Shown here one piece after another: positions 1 to 12,000 of a stretch of 64,000 nt of DNA. This stretch comes from Rotaria sp. Silwood1 (Eukaryota; Rotifera; Eurotatoria; Philodinida; Philodinidae): the NCBI GenBank assembly GCA_905250075.1, contig CAJNOP010000325.1, positions 62,001 through 126,000 of the forward strand, in the 5' to 3' direction. How positions within the stretch are numbered: the first letter of the stretch is position 1; each line of letters begins with the position of its first letter. The notes beneath the pieces were generated by a model. It made no database searches. It was not told the DNA's origin and was given only the letters and a program-made list of their open reading frames with translations. The position numbers and the translations under genes are program-made.

Positions 1-2656
1 ATCTATTTTCTCTAATTAACATTGGATATTCACCATAACATCGTCGTTCAAGTTCTTGAAGAATAGCATTCTTTTGAACTTCAACGTTTCTTAGATCTGC
101 ATTTTTATACATTAATAAAAGATGTGAATTATCTAATGTAGATAAATCTTCATTATTTAAATTAATAATATTATCATTTCTAGCATAGTTTAATAAAACT
201 TCTGATAAACCATAAAAATTAGTACTCATTGGTATAACATCAGGTACTGATGAACTTTCATTTGATGAAGTCTTATTTTGATTTTCTAAGGTATTTTTTA
301 ATGGTAACTGAATATTAGAATTATGAAGATTAATTAATCGTTGTTGATTATTTGTTTGCATTGGTATTGGCATGAAATCTTTACAATCGATTGATGATGT
401 AATAATTTTTGCATCTGTTGAATCATATCGACGATCATCATGACGAGAAAATATTTGTGATTGAGATTTATTTTGTTGATTTAATGGAGAATAATGTTGA
501 TTTAATGGAGAATAATCAGATGGTAATGGTGGCATAAATGTTGGATCAATATTTGGTGGATATGGTGCAATATTCAAATGAGAAAATCCAATTAAATTTG
601 AATTACTATTTAATGATTTTGTCGGTGATGGAATTAAGTCTATATTTGGATATGGAAGTGGATGTGATTTAATAGTTGAAATTTGTCCTGGAAATGAATC
701 AATGATTGATTGAGACATATTTGATGGTATTGTTTGACACATTTTATCTTGATGATAATTATTTTCTTGTTTTTCTTTATCAACAAGTAATGTTTGTACA
801 ATAAAATTTTCAATTAAAAGTTCAGATTTTATCTTAGAAATATTTAAAATATCAGATTGAATAATATATTGAATTTGTTGTTGTAATTTATGATATGCAT
901 AACTTAATTCTAGAATATTTTTTTGATTATATTTTTCTAAATATTTATTTATTAATATGATTTCATTTGATGTTAATAATGGACCAGTAGATTTTCCTTG
1001 TGTACGTTGATGAAATTCATTTAAAATTGATTTCATAAGATCATGATCAATTGTATTATGATATAATTCAATTAAATCTGATATTGTTAAACGATTAACA
1101 TCAGTTGTTGATTTTTTTTCTATGGATTCATCTTTATAAATTATTTGCATAGATGATCGTTTTAATCGATTATTTTCTTGTTTTTCTTCAATTAAATGAA
1201 TAAATTTAATCAATTTTTTAATTAATTTATCAGCTTTTAATTTTGTTTCAGGATTTTTTAATAAATTTAATTCTGTTTTTAATAATTTTATTAAATCTTT
1301 AAATTCATTTGCTAAATTAAATGATGAACATACATCATTTAATTGTAAAGATTTATTTTTAATATCTTTCATTTTTTGTTCTAATGCTTGTTCAAGTAAT
1401 TCTTTTGTTTCAGATATTGTAATCATTTTTTCTTGACATTTATTATGATCTTGATATATTTGATTATATTTTTCTTTTAAATCAATTAATATATCATGTA
1501 AAGTTTCACGACTTATTTGAATAGTTTTTTTAGCATAATAATGATTTATATATGAACAATGATTTCGACATTGTTGACATTTACCATTTTTCATAACTAA
1601 ACATTGAGAGAATATTTGTGTATCGACAAGATTTGTTTCATTTAAACGACAATTATTATGACAAACTTGATTACAATTTGCACATAAAGTACTATGATGT
1701 AATGCATCGATTTGTTGAATTTTTTCGACAATTTGATGTCGTGTATGATCTTGATATGTCATTACATCTCGATTATTTTGTTGAAATTCAAGATCTAATT
1801 GAGTAATTGCATCTTGAATTTTTTGTATTTGAATCATTTCAAGACGTGCTTGATGAAGAATTAATTTAATTTCATTACGAATTTGTTTCATTTGTAAAAA
1901 TGAATCAATAGATATTTGTTTAAATGAATCAATTGTTGTAAGTATTAATTTTATTTGATTCATTGAATGATCCCAATCATAATGAAGTTCATTACGAATT
2001 GATTTTGTCCATGTTTTTGGATCAGATACAAATGCACCATTTTGCATATAAAATGGATAAATTTTACCATGTAAATGTAATAATTTTAAATCAAATGGTG
2101 ATTCATGTTTTTTAACATTAGTTAATATAACAATAACATTTTCTAAAATAATATCAGGTATATTGCTATTTAAACAATTCATAGCATAACGAAAATTCAT
2201 TGTTAAACGACTTAATGAACCATTAATAACAAGTATAATTGAAGTTAGATTATCTAATTGTGTTATAGCATCAAGAATTTTATTCATATTCATTTGATTT
2301 TGTTCAATACTATGAGTATCAGAAAAACCAGGTGTATCCAAAAATAAATATTGTTTATTTGTTATTACATCAGTAAACATATATTGTGTACAATGATTTG
2401 TTTTTGATTGAGTATTATCATAAAGATTCAATTCATTATAAGTAAATTCTTCAGTAGGAATTGGATAATACTTACATGGTATAACTATTTTAGGATTATT
2501 AAAATCACCTTTATGAAAATAATTACATAAATAATTAATAAATGTTGATTTTCCAGCACCTGTTTCACTAATAAGAAGTATTTTTGCTACTTTTTCAAAA
2601 TTTGAACGATATTCACTTGATGAAAATAATGGATTTACTGAACTGAGATCAGACAT
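1..2656 (-). CDS. P-loop GTPase (AIG1/septin-like G domain) with Cys/His cluster, partial
   Basis: An open frame runs leftward from the ATG at 2654-2656 to the window edge without a stop or visible intron, giving at least 885 residues; the C-terminus lies outside. Near residues 29-38 it has a P-loop (ISETGAGKST), and near residue 107 a G3 motif (DTPGFSDT) after a strand of hydrophobic residues. Both fit TRAFAC-class GTPases of the AIG1/septin-like kind. Residues about 320-365 carry a dense Cys/His cluster (CANCNQVCHNNC, then CQQC and H residues) that probably binds zinc. The remainder is Lys/Glu-rich, probably coiled coil, then a Pro/Ser/Asn-rich low-complexity tail with a repeated YSPLNQ unit. 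Such GTPases form large families in rotifers and molluscs, with suggested roles in immunity or membrane remodelling; the function here is unknown. The first Gly of the classical GxxGxGKS motif is Ser. Confidence 0.8.
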   Translation of the reverse strand, partial: MSDLSSVNPLFSSSEYRSNFEKVAKILLISETGAGKSTFINYLCNYFHKGDFNNPKIVIPCKYYPIPTEEFTYNELNLYDNTQSKTNHCTQYMFTDVITNKQYLFLDTPGFSDTHSIEQNQMNMNKILDAITQLDNLTSIILVINGSLSRLTMNFRYAMNCLNSNIPDIILENVIVILTNVKKHESPFDLKLLHLHGKIYPFYMQNGAFVSDPKTWTKSIRNELHYDWDHSMNQIKLILTTIDSFKQISIDSFLQMKQIRNEIKLILHQARLEMIQIQKIQDAITQLDLEFQQNNRDVMTYQDHTRHQIVEKIQQIDALHHSTLCANCNQVCHNNCRLNETNLVDTQIFSQCLVMKNGKCQQCRNHCSYINHYYAKKTIQISRETLHDILIDLKEKYNQIYQDHNKCQEKMITISETKELLEQALEQKMKDIKNKSLQLNDVCSSFNLANEFKDLIKLLKTELNLLKNPETKLKADKLIKKLIKFIHLIEEKQENNRLKRSSMQIIYKDESIEKKSTTDVNRLTISDLIELYHNTIDHDLMKSILNEFHQRTQGKSTGPLLTSNEIILINKYLEKYNQKNILELSYAYHKLQQQIQYIIQSDILNISKIKSELLIENFIVQTLLVDKEKQENNYHQDKMCQTIPSNMSQSIIDSFPGQISTIKSHPLPYPNIDLIPSPTKSLNSNSNLIGFSHLNIAPYPPNIDPTFMPPLPSDYSPLNQHYSPLNQQNKSQSQIFSRHDDRRYDSTDAKIITSSIDCKDFMPIPMQTNNQQRLINLHNSNIQLPLKNTLENQNKTSSNESSSVPDVIPMSTNFYGLSEVLLNYARNDNIINLNNEDLSTLDNSHLLLMYKNADLRNVEVQKNAILQELERRCYGEYPMLIRENR

Positions 2657-5600
2657 TTTTAAAGTTTATTATTCAGAAGTCTAAAATAAACGAATTTTAA
2701 ATGAGAATTTAATGATTTTCGAAATTGATTGACGACTAAAAAAAAGTCAATTTTAAGACAGCAAGAATCTTTGAAGATGAAAATAATGGTTAGTTCTTCG
2801 AGAGATAGAATCTCTGAAAAAAACCAATTTTATTTAAATCATACGAAATGAAACGTCTTCAATTTTTCTACGATGTTTTTTGACCGAGATATATGAATTT
2901 TACAATAGAAGGTACAAAAGTTGTTTTTTCTATTGCGTAGTTCGTATGAAAAACATCATTTGTGCACCTTCCGTATGATTGATATGTCTGCCCCAAAAAA
3001 AAAAACGTCGTAGAAAGCTGAAAGACGTCTCATTATATAGAAAATGATATACTATGTCATTCTAAAAATTCTTGTTGAAAATAAAATTCTCTACAAAAAT
3101 TACTATCTGGATTCTTATTAGCGTTTATGAAAGTAAGAACAAAAATGAAAATATAAAACTGGTTGAATAATTTTACAAACTACTATATATATATAAGTGA
3201 AACATTCCGCCTAACTTAACAGCATCGTTAATTATTAATTTTCATGCATAAAACAATTTAATCTTCAGTCGACCGATAAACATATGTCATACCTTTTCGA
3301 TTTTGAATATTTTATGCCAAACTTAATAAATAATAGCGTAATATCATAATTACTTATATCTCAAAATTAGATTTTTTCTGAAGTTCGTACAATAATATCT
3401 GTTTTTTTTTGCTTGCTTTAAAATTAAGCATGCATCCTCTACAAGCATGGTTATGTATACATACTTTACTTCCCATAACACAATACGTAAAAAAACAAAA
3501 AAAAAAAGAGAAAACGCTTCATTGATTGCTACTGACTTGTTTTGCACTCATGTCAAAAAAAAAAGAACAAAATATTTTTTTTTTCGACATAAACATATTT
3601 TTTTACAAAAACTAATGATGATGACACATTTTCCAACTTGATTTACAACACGTGGTCTTATACATTGATCAAATAGACTTACAAGACATATTAAAACGTA
3701 TATTTATTTTTGTTAAAATATTTGTTTTGTTTGAAGGAAGTATGATATACAGTAATTTGAATATTACATTGAAATAGTCGGATAATTTTTCGATAGATTG
3801 GCTTTTAATGACTAAATATAATGATTAGTATTTATTTGAGAAAATATTTAAGTCATCGTTATGAGAAGAAAAGAATACGTTTTTTTTCTTTCGTGTGTTC
3901 TCTACCATGTAGTTTATTTCAAGCTTCAAGAACAACAAACACATTTATGAGTATAATAAAACAAAACAACAAATCGAACTATTAAAATTCTTTTCAATGA
4001 AGAATTTTTTCTGTTGACATTCTTGTTGTTTTTAGATAATGAAATATTTACTGTTGCCATATGAATACAGTTTATCATTTTATATTTTACAAAACAATTT
4101 ACTATGAAAGAGTATATAAAAAAAGATTCAAAACTGATAGTTTTTTTTTGCCACGAGAACCAATCGACTAAAAGAAATAAACAAAAAGTGAACGGCATTC
4201 ACGCGATAATATAGAAAATTCTGATGTCTTTATGATACATCAATCACTGTAAAAATCTGCTTACTGACAAGTACAATTTCATATAGAAATGTCATGAAGA
4301 CATCATTCGAATGTCAACATAATCTACATTTCACGAAAGTTTGCTTGTTGAACCACCGAGATCTTTCTTTTTTTTCATCGTTACTATGCATTTTGTATAC
4401 AATATTCTTATGCTACTTTCTTTGATCTATTAATTGAAAATGCATTTCAATACAATGAATTAACATCTTATTTATAATACCTTGAAAATCATCAGACGAT
4501 GTATTTCAATACAATATAAATTCTTATCAATGCACACAAAATGGAACAAAAAAAGAAATCCATTAGTTATAAAACTATATATACTTCATCGACAATCATT
4601 ATACTATATGAAAATTTCAGGTAGTGAAGCTTATATGTATGTAACAAACAGAACGAAAATTGTTCTACTTAAAACTCATTTGGGTCATTTTATCGATTCA
4701 ATGACTGACAAGCACAAGTAACATGTACTTCTGTGTTCCTTTTTTTTTTCTTTGTTCTTTCAATTTATACATGAGTTCTTGACTGTATATTTGTGTAATA
4801 GTTATATTGTATGCGTACTCTATTACTTCATTCAATGAAATATTGGTTAAGAAATTCAGCGAATCTTTTGTTAACAGTTCCGGTAGGTACAATGTTAATC
4901 TATTTCTTAAAAAAATACAGCCTTCTTTGAAATGGTACCTTAGTTGAACTTCCTTTTCTTAACTTACATGAGTTCTATATATATTCGAAACAGATCATAA
5001 GCTAAACTCATGAAAATCATATGAACATGTACACAAAACAATCGACTAGAACAGAATAATAAAATCCGTTTTTACCGAAGATGAGAGAATATTTTTTCCC
5101 TTTGAGGATATCTGAAGCTATTTAAAATTGGTTTTACACATTAAGCTTGTGATGGGAAGCAACCTTTGATTATTAATCAGTATAGCTTGTAATGCTTTTC
5201 ATATAGTATTTCATATGTGATCATCTTTATACACACTTGAACAGGAATTTAAGCGCAAGAGATTGCCAAAACGCCTGAAGATGAGTCTATGTTACATAAT
5301 TTTCTTGTTTAAGATATTCAAGAACTTGACGAGAATGAAAAAAAAAAGTTAGACTAGAGTCATTTTTAAAAATTTGTCATAAATTAGAAGTCTATTGATA
5401 GATGTCACTTTTATACAATGTATCTATTTTATTTATTTAATAAAATAATAGAAATTAATTTTATTAATAATATAAAACTAATATGATAAAACAAATTACA
5501 ATAATTTCTAAAATAACTAAATAGAATATTTGCATAGCAAACAGTTTCGAGGTCGTTACCTTGAAAACGTTGCTTTAAAAATATTGACCGATGGATGTAT

Positions 5601-6080
5601 TCGACACATTGAAACCTTTTTTCTCAGTAGTACACAATGAAAGTTTGTATAGAAGAACAAATTCTTTTCAATTTTTATATAAGAAAAAAAAAACAACATG
5701 TCGTTTATTTTTATATCACACTTTTCCTATATTAATCATTTTCCATAGGTGGTATATATTATATACTAAGAAGGTATAAATAACGAAATATGTTTTTAAT
5801 GCCTATATAAATATAATAATCAATTGATGAAAGACATATTTTCAAAAAAAATATTTTTGATGAAGAATAAATTTGAAACAAATTGATCAATAAGAATATC
5901 AGTTAAAATTTTTTTTTGTATAAAAAAAAGTAAAGATCTCTTTTCTTTAATAACAAATTCTTCATTATATTAATCAATTTTTAAATAGTACTAATCTATC
6001 ATAGAATATAAGAACCTATGAATAAAAAAAAATAGTAATATTTTCTTTTTATAGATAATTTCTTTGTTTTTTTTATAAAA
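2657..6080. other. Divergent intergenic region between GTPase gene and PCM1
   Basis: AT-rich spacer between two divergently transcribed genes. It holds one foldback repeat (2849-3033) and many A and T runs, but no convincing coding sequence; the short open frames here lack codon structure. A T-rich tract ending in TAG lies about 25-30 bp before the PCM1 ATG. It could be the acceptor of a 5' UTR intron or of spliced-leader trans-splicing, which is known in bdelloid rotifers. Confidence 0.6.
2849..3033. repeat. Foldback (MITE-like) inverted repeat
   Basis: The left arm begins atgaaacgtcttcaattttt and continues through ctacgatgtttttt. The right arm, read on the other strand, begins atgagacgtctttcagcttt and continues through ctacgacgtttttt. 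A second inner pair (gaaggtacaaaagttgtttt against gaaggtgcacaaatgatgtt) nests inside, so nearly all 185 bp can fold into one imperfect hairpin. It lies about 200 bp upstream of the GTPase start. No target duplication was identified, so the superfamily is open. Confidence 0.6.
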
Positions 6081-9000
6081 ATGCCTCCGAAACGAAAAAC
6101 ACGTAATTTACCTAGAGTAAATGATAAAGAAAAAGTCAATCAAGTAAATAGAAATTTTTATTTTAATTACTCAAAAAAGCAAACATTCCTTGTTTTCTAA
6201 GATGTCATTTTTTGAACCTGTTTATCAAAATGATAATATTCAAATGAATGATGATGAAAGTGATAGTGAATTATCAGTCAATGGTTTATCACAAAAACAA
6301 TTTCAAGATAAAACTAAACATGAATCAAATGAAGCATTTGATCAAGATCAATCATCAGAAGTAAGAATAGAAGAAACAAAAAAAAACAACAACAACTTTA
6401 TTCTAATATCTTTCTTTTCGAAATTAGATTTCAACAGCAAAAATTGTAGCTCGTATAAAACAAATTCAAAATTCAATTGAACAAGCAAAAACAATGTTAC
6501 AATCAATGGAACAATTCAAGCATTTAGTTGTAAATATTTTTTTATTCTTTGTTTTTTTTTCTCAATTTATTTTTATTTATTGATTTTAGCCAGGAAGTCA
6601 AGAACAATGTGAAAAACTTCATATTATTATTGAAAATCTTGAAGAACAACAATCTGGTTATGTCAATTTACTTAATTTAATTACAGTAAGTTTACAAATA
6701 TATTTTATTAATACCATATGAAAAAAAAAATCTGAAAAATTTCAAAATAGACTCTACGACATAAATTCCAAAAAAAAAAAAACTTTCTCTTAAAAACTAA
6801 TTTTCTAGAAATTCTACTTTGAACTTATTATTATTCGGTTGTAAGAGCATTTTTTTTTCGTTGGTATATTCATACTTTCTCACGTCAATAATGAGAAGTA
6901 AATCAATGTTTTTTTTTTTTTTTGAAAAGTTTAAGCATGTTCAGAAAAAATTTTGCATAGAGATTATATAGCTTCAGGAGTTGTCGACAGGATGTATTAT
7001 TTATTTTGAAAAATGTTGCCTTAATGCAAAAGTTTTTCGGTCATGTCGTTAGCGCTTGTTTTTTACTGATAACTTCTCTGAAGTAAGGTCTCCAGTTCTG
7101 ATTTTTTTCCAAAATATTTAGAGTACTTTAATATACAAAAATTAGCTCTAGGAAAGCTTATTATGTCAAGATACCTATGTTTTTATTTTACGAAGAATTA
7201 TGTCTATATGTATATATTTATATGCTTGGATATAATAGAAGATTTGGAGTCTTCTATTACAGAGAGATAATAGTTATTTTGAACTTTTAGTCAGCAGCAA
7301 AGAAATCAAATAGAAATTTTGTTTATCTTTTATGATATGTTGTATTTTTGTGTGTTTCGTGATTCAACGTACTTCACACGAACGGATAACATATTGTATT
7401 TATATAGTAGACAATATCGATTCTTTAGAAATAGTATTCAATAGAAGTGATCATCTGATTCTTTGTTTATTAACAAAATAATTCTATGAGTGAGACATAC
7501 ATGTAAGAATAAAGATTTAATCATAGTCTCGATCTATGAAAATTATCCGCTCTAATTCAAAAAAATTCTTATATTCTATAAGTAATATCTTAGAAATTTT
7601 TAAAAGTTAAATGATGAATGATAAAATCTGTCTGTTATTTAACTTTTTCTATCTCAAAGTTTCAGTAATTAAAACCGAAAATAAAAAAAAAAAAACAAAT
7701 ATTCTTTTTATTTAGTTAACTAATAAAGAGAAAGCAGCATTAATCGATAAAATTTCTGCAACTCATCATTCAATACCAACAAATACTAATAATCAATCAA
7801 ATGATGAAAATGATGATGATGATGTCGATGAAGAAGTTGATGATCATGATGAAGATGAAGATGAAGATGAGGATGTACGTATAAAAAAAAAATTCAAGAA
7901 AATTTCTCTTATTAATTTCTTATTTAATCAATCAGAATGATCTAATATCTCGTCGTAATATTCGTTCTCCTCAACGTCCACGTATTGAAAGTAAAATAGG
8001 TTTTACACCACAATCAATTATTCCACCAACTCCAACAGTTCCACCAACAATAAATTCATCTGATAATGAACAAAATAATCGTAATGATAATTCAAATTAT
8101 GATTCACTTGTTGGTAGTCTTAAAAGTGATACAATGAATTGGAAAGATCAACAATTAACAGTACGAAAAAAAAAAAAAAAGAATTTTTTTTTTTAATTTC
8201 AACTTTGTTTTAGTCTTGTGATGAAGCAAGTGATGTTGAAAGTGAAAAAGAGATTCAAAAAAACTTAATGCTACAAAAAGAACAAGTAAATTTTTTATTT
8301 ATTAAAGAATTAGACTAATGTTCTAATCATTTTTTTTTTCGTTCTTCTTTCTTTTTTTTTTTTATTAAGCTTCGAGCTTTACAAGGTCAAAAACGTGCAT
8401 TACTTGCATTAAAAAAACGTTCAGAACAACGTTTACTCGAACAACAACAACAACAATTAGTTAATAAGAAAACTACTGATCGAAAAGAAAATTTATCAGA
8501 GAATAATCTTTTATCGGATATAAATAATTTACGTGATCGGTATAGATACAAAAAAAAACACAAAAACTAATCTACGAAAAAAAATTTATATTTTTTAGAT
8601 TAAAATTACTTCGAAATCTCTACGAACAAAAACATCAAGTTGAAGTACAAGAAATTAAAAAGTATTTCTTATTCTGAGTTAATTTTTTATAACTATCTTC
8701 CTGCTATATCAAATACTACAAGAGTTTGTGGTTCTGTATATAATTCTCGATGAGTATGAATCATGAGCAAAACTCACACCGCAAACTTCATAATTGAGAA
8801 AAGCAAACACTTTCAGTCCTCTCATTTTCTAGGCCCTATATTCTGACTATGTATGGCAAAATGAGAGGACTCCAAGCTTTTTTCTTCACAAAACTATGAA
8901 GTCTACAATAGGATTGCCGTGCAAATTTTTCTAATGATCTATACATATGCAAGTTTTTAAAGCTACAAGCTCTTGTAGTAATTAAGATATAGAGAAAACA

Positions 9001-12000
9001 CTTTAAAAGATAAAAAATATTTTACGTTTTTTAGTTCATCAAAAAAACCGTCAACATCAAATGATAATCGTTCAAAAAATTTAGAACATGTTCGTGAACA
9101 ATTAAATGAATTAGAACAAATCGTAACATATTATCAAATGAATTTAATGAATGATCAAGAAGAAGAAACAACAGTTTATGAAGAAACTCCTATTCAACCT
9201 GATGATGCACAACGTTTAAAAAAACTTCTTGTACAAGAAAAACAAAAATTAACATCAACTACATTAAATAATGAAAATATTCCTAAACCACTTGATAAAT
9301 TATCTAATGAATTAGCAGCTAAACGTTTGTAAGTTATTGAATCAAATAAAAATAAGAATTTATTTGAAATATAATTTAATAATATATATTGAAATTTAAA
9401 TGTTTACATATTTTAGAGAATTAGAAGAAGCTAAATCTGCATTAAATCGTCTTCAACAAATGGTTAAAAAAATAGAACCTGATCAATGTTCTTCATCGAC
9501 TTGTTCAACTCCAATACAATCATCTTCTATGAAATCAAATATTAATAATAATTATGAATATAATTCTAATCAATTTCAATATACACCAACATCATCTCAA
9601 CAAACACAAACAATTATTACAAATGCTAAACCTTCACTTTTATCAAGTATTCTTTCACCTAAACCTATTGAACAACAAAAATCAATTACAACACGAAATA
9701 GTTATGCTGATGCTAAAATGGCTGCACAACATCGTGAAATTGAACGTTTAATTGAATCTCGTCAACGTTTACATACAATTAAAGATCAAATAGCATCATT
9801 ACATCAAAGTATGACAACACCACCAATACAATCGAAAAAAGGTTTTTCAAAAAAAAAAAAAAAAAATTGTTTTTTTTTTTTTTGATTTTAAAAATTTTTT
9901 TTTTTTTGTTTTTAAATTTTACAAATTAGATTCAACAAATGAAATTCAATATCATAATCAATTTAAAACTAATATAAATGAATTAAATAAACAAACAAAT
10001 ACATATGAAGATAAATTAAATAATTCAAAAAATCTTCGATCACCTTATACATCTAACAATCAAGAAAAACAACAACAACAACAAGAAGAAGAAGATAATA
10101 ATAATGATGATGATGATTCAGAATTATATCGTTTTGAATATGAATCAGGTGATGGTGAAGAAATTAATGATGATGAAACTGGTAAATATGTTTTTTTTTT
10201 TATCGAAATAAATAAATTTTTCAAAAATTAAAATTTTAGATGAAGAAATTCAATCTCGAATAAAACAAGGAGTAAGTTAATGTTCATTTCTTTCCAGGTT
10301 TTTATCCTATAGAATTTCTATTTTATATGATTCTTCTTTTGATTTATTGAAAATTTTGTTTTTTTTTAAGAATTTTCATACACCTGAAGATATTGTTGCT
10401 GAACATGAACAAAATTTATTAAATAAAAAATCTGATACAAATGATGAATTAAATATACAAATGCGTGAAATATGTCGATGTTTATCAACATTTATTCAAG
10501 AACAAAAATCTTTTAATCAACATATTGAAGAACATTTAAAAACTATTACAAATACATCATCAAATTGTTCAACAATATCAAATACAAATGATCCTGTATT
10601 TAATCAACTTCAACAACAAGTTCTTACACAAGGTCTTATTGTTAATTTAAATACAGCTTATCGTGAAATAGCTATATTACAATCAGAAATAAATGCATTA
10701 CAAACTGAAAATAATCGTTTATCATCATCATTATCATCACATGATAGTCAATATAATTATAAATCACATTTATATTCAAGAGATAATTCAAAAGATTCAA
10801 TTTATAGTTTAGATCAAATTAAACCTATAAGTTCAAAAACACGTTCAAGATTTGATGAACATATTCAACAAAATAATCATATTTTAACAACACATAATAA
10901 ATTTGAAAATTCAAGTAAAACATCATTTAATAGTCAAAGTACTGGACAACAAACAGCTATTCATCTAACAGATAATAATATGGAAAGAACACCTGTTAAA
11001 CATGAAAGAAATGGTATTTATTTAAAAAGAAAATAAGATTTTTAACTATGATATATGTCATTTCTTTGTAAATCTAATCTCTAATAACTATCTCAAGAGT
11101 ATCTTGTAAGAATTCCGAATACTACTAAAAAACAAATATCGAGTTCGAAACGAATATTATACTCATATTCATTCTAGATGGGTCGAAACGGACATCTATT
11201 GTTAAGTTAGATAAGATGTACTTTGTAAACCAAGAGAAATAAATAAATAGTTTATCGAGTAAAATAGAATATTCATATACCATAGAAGATAAAGAAAAAT
11301 CCAGAATGATCTTCTTCTTTGTTAGAAGATATATAAGAAAAAATGTCTTTATATTATTAATGAAGAAAAGAAGACGAATCGATATATGGACAAGGTTGAA
11401 AAAGAATAGATAGAAAAGAAAACGTCAAGTAGCTATATATGTAAAACGATGAAGGGATAATTCTCTCTTGTCTATTATGTAAAAGGTTACTTTGATAAAT
11501 ACTTACACAGATGTTTTATAGATAAGTATCAAGGTAACTAACTATCGTTATCTTGTACAATTAAAGCTAAGATAACCATAAGTGTCTATGGATGTCTACA
11601 ATTGTTACAAGCATCTAACTCTTAATTCATGCATAAACAATACTTTTCAATTTTATTAAGCTTAACTTAAATTTAAAAATAAAAATTTCATGAAAGTTTT
11701 TCAATGCAAATACTCGCTATACGTTACATTTCTTATCAGATATGATTTCTATAGTACTCAGAGATGTGCAAAGACAAATATTACTTGTACTGGCATGTTC
11801 CAATATGTATTTCTATATGTTGATGCAAATATGTTCGTACATTGTACCTTTGAAAACTCAATGTCCTGCTACCTACAGTGTGAATTTTGTTAGAATCACT
11901 TTAAAATGACTGAGAGATATTTATGTCATTAAGAACGTGTGTTTACGAGCAAATGCTGATTATTAGCAAGCTTTCCAACTGAGGGGGGGGGTGGCGGGCT

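Noticed and set aside
1618..1806. Plus-strand open frame opposite the GTPase gene
   Set aside because: It is antisense to the intact minus-strand GTPase frame, starts at a non-ATG codon and has no independent support.
11034..11036. TAA as the end of a separate gene after PCM1 exon 14
   Set aside because: A GT donor at 11014 joins in phase with the exon at 12745 and restores the PCM1 C-terminal domain, so the stop lies in an intron.
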